From Mesostigma viride (lineage: Eukaryota; Streptophyta; Mesostigmatophyceae; Mesostigmatales; Mesostigmataceae), in the NCBI GenBank assembly GCA_009746045.1, contig RPFO01000406.1:699501-763500 (forward strand): a stretch of 64,000 nucleotides of DNA. Reading direction: 5' to 3'. The position numbers were made by a program, and so were the translations under genes. The notes beneath the pieces are model-generated. The model had not been told where the DNA came from. It was given only the letters and a program-made list of their open reading frames with translations, and did no database searches. Below are positions 32,540-43,943 of this stretch, piece by piece (the stretch's first letter is position 1; every line of letters starts with the position of its first letter).

Positions 32540-33324
32540 TCAGTCGAGACCACGAAAATCGCAGTAGTCGTAGTCGTAAATTGGATCGTTGGCGACAGGC
32601 GCAGGCGCCTCCTGGCCTTGCCCAACCTCAATCGTCACCGGAGTTTCGATGACGATGGGGTCCAACCGACGTCCCGTCACCGGATCAATGCGGCGACGAC
32701 GGCGGCGGGTGACGATGCGGAGCGGGTTGGTAAGAATCGTTAGAAAATCCCACCCGTCCGGCGCCCACTCTCGCAATGCAGACAAGAACGCGACAAGATT
32801 GAGCAGCAATTGCCGCTCACGCGTCCGGAAGCCTCGCGACAGCAACTGCAGAATCGCAAGGTCTTGAAACAGGTTGGTCGTAATCGTCGGAATGACGCCC
32901 GAACGAACCGACAGCCAGTTAGCGAGATTGCGCTGGTAACCTGTAAGCGATGAAACCGCGTTGTCGATCTCCTCAGAGACCTCGGCAACCGCGCTGGGCG
33001 CTTGCAACCCCGCCCGGGTATGGACCTCGAAGTCCGCGAGCAAAGCTCGAATGGAATCAAGGTAATCGCGAAACCCCGAAACAATCGAAGGTTGCGGAGG
33101 CGGGGGCGGCAGTCGTAGGTTTTGCAGCAGTGCCTGCTGCTGAGCGCGTAGCTCCGCACTGGACGCTACCGCCTGGTCAACAACACGCTGCCACGCCGGA
33201 TTAAGAACCGGACGATCTTCACGAACAGGAGTCGTCGAAGGACCAGCCGGAGATTCGGCGATGTCCGCTGGACTGCCCAAAATTTCAGAATCCCTCGGAA
33301 TGCGGAACTCCATCGAGTCCGGCA
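32540..33324 (-). CDS. Unknown 261-residue ORF inside the LTR element, upstream of gag
   Basis: The frame runs from the ATG at 33324 (MPDSMEFRIP) to a stop at 32540; a longer version reads into the LTR, but that ATG is shared with the DUF262 side and is a by-product of the repeat. The protein has a Pro-rich start, predicted helical segments (LLNLVAFLSALREWAPDGWD), an Arg run (RRRRRRID) and an acidic, Tyr-rich end. I recognise no family. It may be an element-encoded accessory protein or a captured sequence. Confidence 0.5.
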
Positions 33325-33352
33325 TTTTTCTTGGTACGAAGATTGTAATACG

Positions 33353-33966
33353 AGTTGAATGAGAGTTTACCACCGAGGGAATCCATGGCTCTTGCAGGAA
33401 AGTTGCCTTTATTATAATGAGCAAACACAGACGTAAGTCACGTCAAGTCCGAGACTGCACGTAGCACAGACGACAGGGTCGTTATGCCAAGAGAGCGTGC
33501 ACGCAAGAGCTAGCGTCCCGGTGACCAAGTCACTCATATAGCTTGCTAGGGACGCGTCCAAGTATTCAGCTGTACTGTCACAGCTGAACTGTCAATCAAT
33601 TGATTACACAGACTCTGGCACGCCTTTGGCGCGCAGATCTATCAATTGTCCATACGGCTAGTCCTGTGGACCTATCCGTACACTAGTCAGCATCAATTGT
33701 CTCATAGGTCCTGGCGCGCTACAGTGCGCCTACCTATCAATTGACCATCAAGTCCTGTACAAGTCCTGTCAACGTCCTGCGGACTATCAAAGTGACACTT
33801 GTACATCCTGTGTCCGTACGCGCCCACAGTGGCGCGCCGGGTACTGTCGGCACAGCCTAGGAAACGTCATAACTTTTACGTTCCTTAACCAAATGAGGCG
33901 TTCAAGGTGCCGTTGGAAAGAGCGTAACAATCTCTATCCATCTAACGTAAATCCTTTACGTTAACT
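33353..33966 (-). repeat. 5' LTR
   Basis: The 614-bp direct repeat matches 26120-26738, lacking CTG in the ACAGCTGGGTC stretch and two bases near GCGTCCCGGTGACC. On the minus strand this is the promoter-bearing copy. The target duplication GCGTT follows at 33967-33971. Confidence 0.9.
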
Positions 33967-35291
33967 GCGTTAGAATGACGTACGCCGAAGCACAAACGGC
34001 TTCCACTGTCCTTCGAGCACGCCAAATAAAGGAAACTTTTCGACTGTGGGCTATGGGGCGCAGCCCAACATGAAGTACGCTGCAGTGGGACCCAAGGCGG
34101 AAAATCACAGGGGAGAATCGCCGGCCCGCAGGCCGAGTAAAGAGCAGGCATGGCAGCAACAGTCGAAGTCCAAATATTGATCACATACAGGGGAGCTGTG
34201 CGTTGCTTAATTTCTCAATATGAGGACCGTGAGATGGGCTCTGCCGAGATGAGCTGCTTCTCTTACGAGCGTCTTGGTGTTGGAAGTATTTTCTGCATAC
34301 CGTGGTCACCTCACGCCCGCGCCTTGTCCAGTCATGCACTATGAAAGCGACAGCTCTAATAAAAGCCATTTCAGTAAGTGTCCACCATGATGGACAGCAG
34401 ACTGAGCAGACAGAGCCTTTTAATTGCAACTGTCAAACCAGGCCTCTGCACAAGCAACGAAATTCGCGCTCGCGCTCAAGTCACATGAAATGGGGTGTTT
34501 GTCCATGGTTTGTCCAGTTGGTCCAGTAATATTTGTCCTTCTACAGTACCTAGTTTCGGCTTTCATCAGTCAGTCAGGTCCGTCAGTGGTTTTGTTGGTC
34601 ATCCTCAGGGAACCGTTACAGTCGAGTGGAACCGGCACGTGAACGGGCAGATCTAGGGAATAGGGATACGTCGTGTTCGAGTCAACTGTCAAGACGACGT
34701 GTCAACTCGTCAAGAACAGGGCAAGAATTACATTATAAACTACCAACAGCAAGTCATGCTGCCAACTCGTGAACGAGAAAGCAAAACATACACACGATGT
34801 TTTCTAATACTGATGGTTAATTACCGCAGATCGTAGAACGGCGCAAACATGCAAACATATTAACTGACGTTTGGGATTTCGATCAATTGACGAAACGAAG
34901 TCGCAACGTACGTCCGCCTGTGGCCTGCACCATCGTGGGTGAGGAAAGTTCTCCCTTGCGCAGCGGTACGCCGGGGAAAGGCGCTAGAGGCAGAAACATC
35001 TGGAGTAATGGCGGCTTGAGGATAATTTGGCGCGATTGCGCAGCATGGCGGCCATAGCAAGATAAAATTAATGGCGACTGGCATATCGATTATTTTGCTT
35101 AATTTTTTTGTTTCTCGCATGTGCTTAGGATATAAGGCACGTGGTTATAGGGTTGTGCAACATACCGTACACTCGGTTCCGTTAATGAGTGCCGTGAATG
35201 AGTCCTCAATATGCATATCACAGTCATCATGGAGGGTACTAATCCACCACCGACCACCGTATGGTAAGAACGCCTGTCGCGTCGTGCCATG

Positions 35292-35293
35292 GG

Positions 35294-35332
<39 letters not shown>

Positions 35333-35342
35333 TCCTGCCTGC
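35292..35342. repeat. (GCCT)n microsatellite
   Basis: About twelve GCCT units, one changed to TCCT. Confidence 0.9.
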
Positions 35343-35920
35343 AGTATGTGGGCTGTACACTTGCCCGCCTGCCTCCCAACATTGATTCCTACTTAGAAGA
35401 TGAGCTCGTCTTGCAGGCGGCTATGTGGGGTGATTAACTGACGCCTCTTAATTAAAAGGCTGCTTTCATGGTGATATCCTCATATCAGGAAAATGGCATT
35501 TATTATTTCATTTGGTCAAATAAGCGCATTAGCAGGTTAATTAATTAAAATGAATGGCGGGACAATGCCTGCTGATGCTTGGGGAAACGTTCGACCTTAT
35601 CGTAGCTAGAAACGGCAGGGGCTCTGCTGGCAGCTGTAGACGTCTTCAGTATTCCTGCTGGCGTGGCATGGAGAAAACATGCTGCAGCCCACAATGTGGA
35701 GAAGGCTTGAATGGGAACCATGTGTAATCCATGTCATGAAAAGTTTGCGAGTTTTTAACCTGTTAGCCTGTTGGGTTTCATCTGCAGTACGCATCGTAAT
35801 GGTGCACAGTCATCTGCAGTTCGTCTCCATCATTTATTTTCCATGGCCATGACACTAGTGTTAAGCCTTGGTTCTGGTTATCCAGATTTCTTGAACTTTA
35901 GGTAAGACCTTGGTTTAAGG

Positions 35921-36445
35921 CCCCTCCCTCCCTCCCTCCCTCCCTCCCTCCCTCCCTCCCTCCCTCCCTCCCTCCCTCCCTCCCTCCCTCCCTCCCTCCC
36001 TCCTCCCTCCCTCCCTCCCTCCTCCCTCCCTCCCTCCCTCCCTCCCTCCCTCCTCTCCTCCCTCCCTCCCTCCCTCCCTCCCTCCTCCTCCCTCCCTCCC
36101 TCCCTCCCTCCCTCCCTCCCTCCCTCCCTCCCTCCCTCCCTCCCTCCCTCCCTCCCTCCCTCCCTCCCTCCCTCCTCCCTCCCTCCCTCCCTCCCTCCCT
36201 CCCTCCCTCCCTCCCTCCCTCCTCCTCCCTCCCTCCCTCCCTCCCTCCCTCCCTCCCTCCTCCCTCCCTCCCTCCCTCCTCCCCCTCCCTCCCTCCCTCC
36301 CTCCCTCCCTCCCTCCCTCCCTCCCTCCCTCCCTCCCTCCCTCCCTCCCTCCCTCCCTCCCTCCCTCCCTCCCTCCCTCCTCCCTCCCTCCCTCCCTCCC
36401 TCCCTCCCTCCTCCCTCCCTCCCTCCCTCCCTCCCTCCCTCCCTC
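35921..36445. repeat. 525-bp (CCCT)n / (AGGG)n microsatellite
   Basis: The tract is almost pure CCCT units with scattered CCT interruptions. The long Arg/Glu/Gly reading frames on the minus strand are a by-product of the repeat. It is a strand-asymmetric polypurine-polypyrimidine run able to form triplex or G-rich structures. Confidence 0.95.
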
Positions 36446-36847
36446 GACGTTTGTAATCAATGTATTCATTAATTAACACCCATGGGCTAACTAACTAAAT
36501 ACCCAAAGGCCTGGCACGGGGTGGGAGATTATTATGGCTAGGCAATGGCTCTAAAAACCCCATTATACGAGCGCTTATACGAATTCATGCCGAGCTATGG
36601 ATGCCGAGAATGCTCATAACTTTTGATTCCGGGCATGAAATTTGGTCGGGTAAATTGCAACAGACTCGCTTTTTGATGACGAACACGCTGATCTAATTTT
36701 TGGCAGCCATCGCCCAGGATTTCGAAAGTTATCGCCAGCGGCCTGCCCAGCAGATATCGCTATTTTTCTGCACGTTATGGCGGCACCACGCACGTGAGCC
36801 GTGCGCCTGCGCCCCCTGCCATCGTCTAGGTGCTATTAAACGTAGCC

Positions 36848-38027
36848 ATGGAGGCCCCCGCATCGTCTTCAGTTCTTGCTGCCGAGTCTATCGATGACAA
36901 ACTTGCTGCAAACAAAATCGCCACCGACATTGCCGCCGCCAAGAAAGCCGCTAACAAGCGCACCAAGACTTCGGCAGCGACTTCGGAAGCAACTCCGATA
37001 GCGGTTGAAACCTCCTTGCCGGACTCCATTTCTTCCTCATTCTACATGCCAGGCGAACGTTTGAGCCTGGACGACATCGCTGCCTTCCTCGGCTTCAGCG
37101 ACGCCGAGGTGCGACGCGTGCTGCAGCTCCGCTACGAACACAACGCCCCGATTCGCCACCCTCGCACCGGCCAGGTTATGGACGCTCCTTCGGATACAAT
37201 TCGGGATTTGGAGCCCAAGGATTGCCGTCTTGCATGTCTTATTTCGTGCTGCTCTGAACTTGTCGAGCTGCCGGCGACACCCATCGCCAGGCCAGCCCCC
37301 GCGACCGATACTACCGTGCATGCCGCTGCAGGACCTCGCACAGTCTTTTACGACCGTGCAGGGCGACATTAAGGTCCTGAAGGAGACGATGCTGGAGCTG
37401 AAGAAAGCCATGGCAGCCCCTGCCAAAACTACCACGTTTGCCGATGTCACCGGCAAGCAATTGACCACCATTGTTCAACAGGCGGCCAAGTCTGCAGCTA
37501 CCGCTGCGGTCACCCAGAATGCAGTGCAGCAACGCCAACGCAATATGGTAATCAAAGGCTTCCAGAAAGGCGCGGCAGCACAGGAGACAGCACACTCACT
37601 TGCCGAGGAGCTGCGCGGCCCAGCGTTTCTGGGGAAGCTGCAGCTCCAGAACCGTGTTGCCATTGAACGTGCCATTCGGCTGCCAGGCCCCCTGGGCCTG
37701 GTCGTCGTCACCATGGCCTCCATGCACGACAAACGCCTCGTGCTGGGAGCACGTCGTCTGCTCCAGCCTAACGACTTCAGCCTCGACGAGGACTACACAC
37801 CGGCTCAGCTGAAGGCGAGGAGCGTGGTGTGGAACAGCACCATCGTCCAGGAGACCAAGAAGCACGAGACCAAGGGTAAGCGCATTAAGTTGCGTCTGCT
37901 TCAGGATGGCTCCTTTGCAGCATTCTTTGATGGGCACAGGATTACAGGTGTTCCGATTAACACCCCCGGAGCGGAGTCTCGTCAGGTGTCTAGCCAGAAG
38001 GGTGCTGCCTCTGTTGGTAGACAGTAG
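36848..38027 (+). pseudogene. LINE ORF1 protein, one frameshift
   Basis: The ATG at 36848 begins MEAPASSS. The first part is Ala/Lys-rich and leads into a helical block with LSLDDIAAFLGFSDAEVRRVL. The frame shifts near 37320. The second part has a coiled-coil segment (TTVQGDIKVLKETMLELKKA), a region with RQRNMVIKGFQKG and the ending motif SLDEDYTPAQ shared with the other ORF1 copies. It probably binds element RNA. Intact length would be about 390 residues. Confidence 0.75.
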
Positions 38028-38887
38028 GTAGACAACCCCCCTCGTCGGCTCGCGGCTAATAGGCTTCGGGGACAGCCTCTAAACAGTCCCGTTCCACTAC
38101 CATGCCTCGACCTAACCGTCGGGTGAAAGCCATGGTGGTGCCGGTATTTCGGGCCACAACCTCATCTGTCAAATGTCAGATTCGTAAAACCCAACGTTTG
38201 CTAGATTACCTACGCCTCGGCGTTGTGCAATCAGCCCCAACCCTGAATACCCCGAGCAAGCGGCAGGCTCGCATCCTACGCTTGCAGGACAAAATAAATG
38301 CGATGAAAAGCACTATTTCTACCGCTTCCCTTCCCCCCTCCGTTTCACCCCCACCTCCACCCCCCGCCGCACCCACCCCCATCATCCATCGTCGTTCTCC
38401 CCTGGTGGGCCAGCAGGCATCCTTGGCCCTTGCCACTTTCAACGCCCGCACATTGCTAAATGACGACCATAGCTACCGGGTAGAGGAGCTAGTCGCATTC
38501 TGCATTGAGCATCGTGTATCTATATTAGGCGTCCAGGAGCACCGCCGCACGGTGCCACTTGGCATGGTGAGCACTGATCGCCTGGCGGGTGGCTGGCGAT
38601 TTTACTTCGCTGGCAGCGGTACGTCTGGCCAAGGTGGTGTTGGTCTTTTGTGTTCGCCGCTGGCACTGAGTTGCTAGCCTCAGCACGCTTCAGTTTCTAA
38701 CCCCACGCCTTATGGTAGCACATTTCACCTCTGTCGAGGGGCGGTCTAAACACCACCTCACGGTGGGGGTGGGCTACGCACCCCACAGTGGTCTACCTGA
38801 TTCGGCCCGTGAGGAGTTCTTCGAATCTTTGCATGACCTTGAGAGGGTCACTCCGGCCCGCCACTTTTTGGTTATGCTGCTCGACGC

Positions 38888-40250
38888 CAGTGAACAGCCA
38901 TACGGCGTATAATACGCCGTATGGCGCGTATTATACGCCATACGCAAGATTTCCGTATGGGTATGGGAAAAAAAATACGCACTGCGTATGGTTTGCGTAT
39001 TTTTTGCGTATTGCGTATTTTTTGCGTATTTTTTGCGTATTTTTTGCGTATGAACCGCGTTCGAAGTAGCTTCTGGCATCATTTTGGACGGCAGTGGAGC
39101 CGGAACTAGACTGTATCTAGGCGACCTGGAACTCCGCGCACAACTCCGCCGTAAGCGGAACCGCCCACACCTGGAACTCCGCGACAAATAAACGACATGC
39201 AGGTGCCAAGCTGGCCGTGCATGTACGACTGTAAGTGCATTGCTGCAGATTGCTGCGTGTCGGACTAGGGTCTAGGAGACGAAGGACGAGGAAATTAGGT
39301 GACGAAGTTATGTTGTCTGCCAACAAGGGCGCGCATCTGGCACCTAACATTTAATCGTAGCACAATTGACATCCAGGCACCATGGCTAGCGACGGTGATG
39401 GTGTGGGTCTATGGAACACGATGATGACTGGGCCGACGAGATGCAGGCCGTACTCGAGACTGTCTGGACACACATCGTGAAAGAACAGACTCTCAACAAG
39501 AAAGGGCAGCCGACAGGTAACTACAAGCTAAGTGACGTGCACACTTTTGGATGCAGAATTCTCGGGTTCTACCACCCGAGCAAGGCTAGCACCCGCCATA
39601 TCATGGGCGCTACGTACGCGAAGGAGGCAAGAGTGAGCGAGTGCAAGAGGCCGCCGGAGGCATTACGTCGCAGGCTGCGGGGTATTTGGTGTGACTCGCG
39701 ATGCACATAAATGCCTTATTTAGCCATGCAGGCTGCTGCTAGCCAGCCACCGTACCATATGTGTTAATGGTTTAGGGAAGCTGGGTCGGGTTGCCGGCAT
39801 GCATGGTATCCTGCACGCTAGCCACATTGTTGGCAGCCCGTATGGATTCTTGCTTCATGTAGATCAATATTGCATGGTGGCCTACCACGAGTAGGCAAGA
39901 TGTCTGTTTCTGGCACAATGTCTTATTACTTTTGGCAAGTTGGCCGACTGACCGTGTGCTATTTACAGACATTATTAATAACAACAGATGTACAATGCTT
40001 GTATTTGTAGGCATGCAGCGACGGCAACGGCAATATTATGTGATGATGTGTTAAATAAAGGCAAGTGGTGTTGCAAGAACACACAAAAAACATGCCTGAT
40101 TGGTCAGAATGTTGAAGAACCCCCTGAACCATGCAAAAAACAGCATTTTCAAGAGTCCCCGTATGGTTTGCGTATTATACCCCGTATGGCGTATTATACA
40201 CCATACACAAGGGCCCCGTATGGCTGCGTATTGCGTATGGCTGTTCACTG
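38888..40250. mobile_element. hAT-type DNA transposon, non-autonomous, 1363 bp
   Basis: The ends are a perfect 17-bp inverted repeat: CAGTGAACAGCCATACG at the left and its reverse complement at the right. The 8-bp target CTCGACGC is duplicated at 38880-38887 and 40251-40258. CAGTG termini with an 8-bp duplication are the signature of the hAT superfamily. Both ends carry many subterminal GCGTAT/ATACGC copies, several preceded by T6 (38900-39060 and 40160-40245), likely transposase sites. The interior has one 99-codon frame (39411-39710) of unknown nature and no recognisable transposase, so mobility would need a partner element. Confidence 0.9.
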
Positions 40251-42848
40251 CTCGACGCCAATGCTACGCTCCCCGTGGGCACTGCTGGCAGTCGCTTTGC
40301 GCCTGCTGACACGGAAGCTAACGCCAACACTCCCCTGTTTTCTGCCTTTTTGCGGGATAGCGGGATGGTTGCTGTCAACTCACTTCCAACGTCCCTCACA
40401 GGACTTGGTCACTTTTCGTGGCCCTAACGGCCGTCAGGCCTGTTTGGACTACGTGGTGGTACGGCAGTCCAGGTGCACCTCGGCCCTGGACACCCGAGTG
40501 TTTGACACGCCGACGGTGTGCTCTGACCACCGGTTGGTGCGCGCGACCCTTCGGCTCCGGTTCCACGTCCCCGCGCGCCGCGCCCCAGTGCATGGTCCGC
40601 CCTGACTGGTCTGCTCTACGTCCGGTCAAGGGAGATCCTGAGGACTGGACGGACGCCGAGCACGAGCGGAACTGGTGCCGACGGAAGTACCTGTCGGCAC
40701 TGGACGCCCGGGCGGACGTCGACGAGCTGGACAATGGTGCCCCCAACGCAGCCATTTTTGCGGGCTTTGCGGCCCGTGCCCCGTTGCTGGCGGCCCGGCA
40801 CCTGCCGGTCATGCCCCGCCGCCGCCCCGGCCCGCTCTACCGCCAGGACCCCATTAGGTCTTGGCCGCCCGGCACCGCCTCAAGCGTAACCGGGACCCGC
40901 TGCAGAAACCATTGCTCAAGGCCGCCCTTGTGGAGGCCTACGAGCACGCTCAGGACGCGGAGGCGGCCCAGTGCATCGCGGATGCCAAGGCCTGCCAGGC
41001 TCGCAACCAGGGCAAGGACATGTGGTACCACCTCGACCGGCTCGGCGGCCGGCGGCAGAGCACCCCGGTGGAGCACACGGGGGACGGCACGGCGCCGGTA
41101 AGCCTTGACCGCTGGTTGGCCCACAATGTTTCCTTGACCGGTGGGGCTCGCGCCCCCCCCCCGCCGCTTCACCCCGAGACGGCCGCCCGCCCGGGGTCGC
41201 CGGACCCCCGCCGCCGCCAGCGCCCCCCTCCTCCGCCGCGGACTACCAAGTCCCCGCCTTGCAGGAGGGCTGCCTTGCCACTGACGACGTCGTCCCCCCC
41301 TTCACTTTGAAGGAATTGGACGGCGCCCTTGCTCGCCTGCGGTACGATGCGGCGGTCGGTGCCGACCACCTTTCTGCTGAGCTGCTGAAGACCCCTGATC
41401 TGGCGGTTAGGGATCTTCTGCTGGCGTTCTGCAACCGTGTCCTGCTCTCTGACGAGCCTCCGCCTGCTGAGTGGCAGACGGCCATCCGCGTCATGCTGTA
41501 CAAGAAGGGCTCTGCTGCTGACCCCGGTAACTACCGGGGTGTCTGCCTCCAGAGCGCCGCGCTGAAGGTCTTCATGCGCATGATGCTGCACAGGCTCCGC
41601 GCCGCGCTGGACCCACACCTGGGTGAGTACGTCTCAGATGGGTTTCCGTCGTGGTCGTAACACTGTCATGGCTGTGTTTGTCGCGCGCCGGTTGATGGAG
41701 GAGGTGCGTCGACTTCCCCCTGACAGTTTGCCGCTGGTCTTCATTTTTGTTGACTATATCATGCAAGGCCTTTGACACGGTTCTCTGGGAGGCTCTTTGG
41801 GCCATCCTAGCTCTGGATCGGGTACCACCTGCGTTTATTGCTGCCATTCGCCGACTGTATGAGGGCTCACAGGCAGTAGTGCGGACTGCGGAGGGCACCA
41901 CTCCACCATTCCCCCTTCACCATGCACGGGGTGTGGCAAGGTTGTGTCCTGTCCCCATACCTGTTCATTATTGTCGTGGATCACGTCATGCGCCAGGCAC
42001 GTGCGCGCTTTACTGCTCTTAAGGGGTTCGAGCCAGGCTTGGACATCCTTAACGTGAAAGAGCACGGCGGGGTTAGACCTGGTTACCGCCTTGCCGACCT
42101 GATTTATGCGGATGATACCACCCTCATCGAGAGCCCCGAGCACATTCAGACCTGGCTGGACTGCCTGGGCCTGGAGGCGCGGGCGGTGGGGCTGGAGATT
42201 AGTGTCAAAACTGAGGCGATGGTGATCGGGGCATCCAGTAAACCACCGCTGCCGCGCCTGCTCGACGGGACGGAGGTCCCGTTCCGCGACCGCTTCAAGC
42301 TGTTGGGGAGCTGGCTTCCTGACACCGCCGACGACGTGGACACCCGCATCGGCCTTGCCTGGGCCAAGCTCCGTTCGCTCACACCTTACTGGCGCTCGAA
42401 GGGCCTGAACGGGCACCGCAAGCGCATGCTCTTCAAGGTCCTCGTCCTCACGGTGCTCACGTATGGCGCCGAGGCGTGGACACTCACCCCAACACTGGCA
42501 TCTAGGCTAGACGGCACGGTTTACAGGATGCTCCGACAGGTCCTGAATGTAGGGTTTTCCAAGCGCCCGTCTTCAGAGTCTTTGTATCAGGGCATGCCTC
42601 GTATTTCGGACGAGATTAGACAGCGTAGGATAGCATTTGTAGGACACCTTGCCCGCACCAGCCAGGTCGACACCACCCTTGGTCTGGCCGGCCCCCAGCG
42701 GCTTGGCCAGCCAGGGCGGCACATTCTGACCTGGCCTGGCCCCGCGGACATTCCCAAAAGGGTAGGGAAACCTGTCACCAACTATGTTCAGATGTTGCTG
42801 GACGACCTAGTGGTCCCAGCCCAGTTTGAGCACCGCATCCACTCTCTC

Positions 42849-42957
42849 ATCCATTCCATCCCATGTTCCGCTCCCACTGAGGGCTTATGCTCACGTGACG
42901 CAGTCACGTGTCTATTAATTAATTAATTAATTAATTAATTAATTAATTAATTAATTA
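42849..42957 (+). mobile_element. Nested LINE 3' end, family B, with target duplication
   Basis: About 110 bp: CATTCCATCCCATG, CTCCCACTGAGGGCTTATG, the perfect hairpin CACGTGAC-GCA-GTCACGTG (42892-42910) and a 48-bp (TTAA)n tail. The 12-bp target ATCCACTCTCTC flanks it (42837-42848 and 42958-42969). It interrupts the family D ORF2 shortly before its end. Confidence 0.9.
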
Positions 42958-43429
42958 ATCCACTCTCTCTCCCGTCTTTGGACTGCCATGCAGGACAAGA
43001 CGCGGTGGAAGAAGATTGTCAAGGCGCACACGCCCGACCCTGTGGGCAAGCCACCTCCCCCCAAGCGGAGGAGGCGTTTTGATGAGTAGTGTAGGTAGGA
43101 TTTTCTAGATAGAGTTAGGATAGTTCGATCACGCGGCTTCCTCCATCCCATCCATCATGAAATATGTGCTACATGACCTCCCCACGGAGGCATGTTATAA
43201 TTTAATTTTTAATTTTTTAATGGGCTAACATGTTTCAGGATATGTAGCATATGTGCTGCACACGCGTGGTCCATGTAGTTTTCTCACTTACTTACCATTT
43301 ATGGCAAGTGCAGCATATTCTGCCTGCTTACTGCTCAGCATGGCTCAGTCTACTTCCAGCTGCCCGCACTCACTGTCAGCCCATATCGCGTGAGAATTTG
43401 CCATGCAGTCAGTGGCACCTTAGCATCAA

Positions 43430-43878
43430 GGTGATAGCATTGGCGCCTGCCGCCGGACCATAGCCTACAGATGTAAGCGTATCGGCGTGATTTCTAGCCT
43501 GCGCTGCATGTTGTCTCACTGGTATTGGCGCGAGACAACTATGCTAACTAATCCTTGGGCCAGGTAACGCGTAGTGCCAGGCTCTAGAGGTCACGCCTGG
43601 CATTCTCCCCATATCGGAAAGACGCTTCTTGCCCACTGGGGGGGGACATTGTCCTCTAGACCTCTACTACCGGCCCGCATACTTCAGTGCGCATCCACAG
43701 TATATGCCAGACTCTGCTAGTGAGTAGTGTTGATTGCAGGCTGCAGTGGCTTGCCTTCAGGCATGAGGAAAGATGTGGGTATCCGCCCCTTTCTCGTTGT
43801 GCGACAACCACAGATGGAGAGCACTTTGAAAGTGCTCCGCGACCCTGCAAGGCCGGGAGCGCGTGGATTAATTAATTA
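43430..43878 (+). mobile_element. Solo LINE-like 3' UTR, family E
   Basis: The part from about 43690 resembles the family C 3' UTR (GCCTTCAGGCATGA, then TTTCTC..TTGTGC, AGAGCACTTTGAAAGTGCTCCG). It ends in GCTCC...GGGAGC and GGATTAATTAATTA at 43866-43878. A relative lies on the minus strand at 62335-62570. The left border is approximate and no coding part remains. Confidence 0.6.
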
Positions 43879-43943
43879 CTGTATCTTTGTTCTAAGAAGG
43901 TAAGCTGTGCATGCAACATTGAAGTGCACCTTCGTACGTTAAA

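Larger units (their letters stand above)
26120..33966 (-). mobile_element. Complete Copia-type LTR retrotransposon
   Basis: The 7847-bp element is bounded by two nearly identical direct repeats (26120-26738 and 33353-33966). The target duplication GCGTT stands at 26115-26119 and 33967-33971. It reads on the minus strand. From its 5' end it holds an unknown 261-residue ORF, gag with a zinc knuckle, integrase, a protease-like domain, reverse transcriptase and RNase H. The gag and pol frames have a few interruptions. The LTRs differ by one 3-nt and one 2-nt indel and a few substitutions, which suggests a recent insertion. No clear tRNA primer-binding site was identified next to the 5' LTR. Confidence 0.9.
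33972..36700. other. Intergenic region with microsatellites
   Basis: The first bases are the displaced 5' flank of the DUF262/HNH gene. No coding region with recognisable domains was found on either strand. The region contains a (GCCT)n run at 35292-35342 and the large (CCCT)n tract at 35921-36445. Confidence 0.5.
38102..43089 (+). pseudogene. LINE ORF2: AP-type endonuclease and reverse transcriptase, broken
   Basis: From the ATG at 38102 the endonuclease motifs appear in order: LATFNARTLL, ILGVQEHR, GVGYAPHSG, LLDAN, CLDYVVVRQ and CSDHRLVRA. The LLDAN motif is split by the hAT element; excision between the two CTCGACGC copies restores the frame locally. RT motifs follow: AVGADHLSAELL, PGNYRGVCLQS, FIFVDY...KAFDTVLWEAL with a frameshift between, GVWQGCVLSPYLFI, and the catalytic LIYADDTTLIES near 42100-42135. 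The C-terminal region has TYGAEAWTLT, then ends at TAG 43089 after the nested tail. At least six frameshifts occur (near 38680, 40430, 40600, 40860, 41640, 41760). Confidence 0.85.
36700..43228 (+). mobile_element. Nearly complete LINE retrotransposon, family D, decayed
   Basis: The element has ORF1 (36848-38027), a 74-bp spacer, ORF2 with endonuclease and reverse transcriptase (38102-43089), and a short 3' UTR with CTCC-CCAC-GGAG (about 43179-43190) and an A/T-rich tail to about 43228. Without the two nested insertions (38888-40250 and 42849-42957) it is about 5 kb. Multiple frameshifts show that it is no longer active. The 5' limit is estimated; it lies between the (CCCT)n tract and ORF1. 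Confidence 0.85.

Noticed and set aside
35898-36479. Two long Arg/Glu/Gly reading frames on the minus strand
   Set aside because: They are translations of the (CCCT)n microsatellite and stay open in more than one frame.
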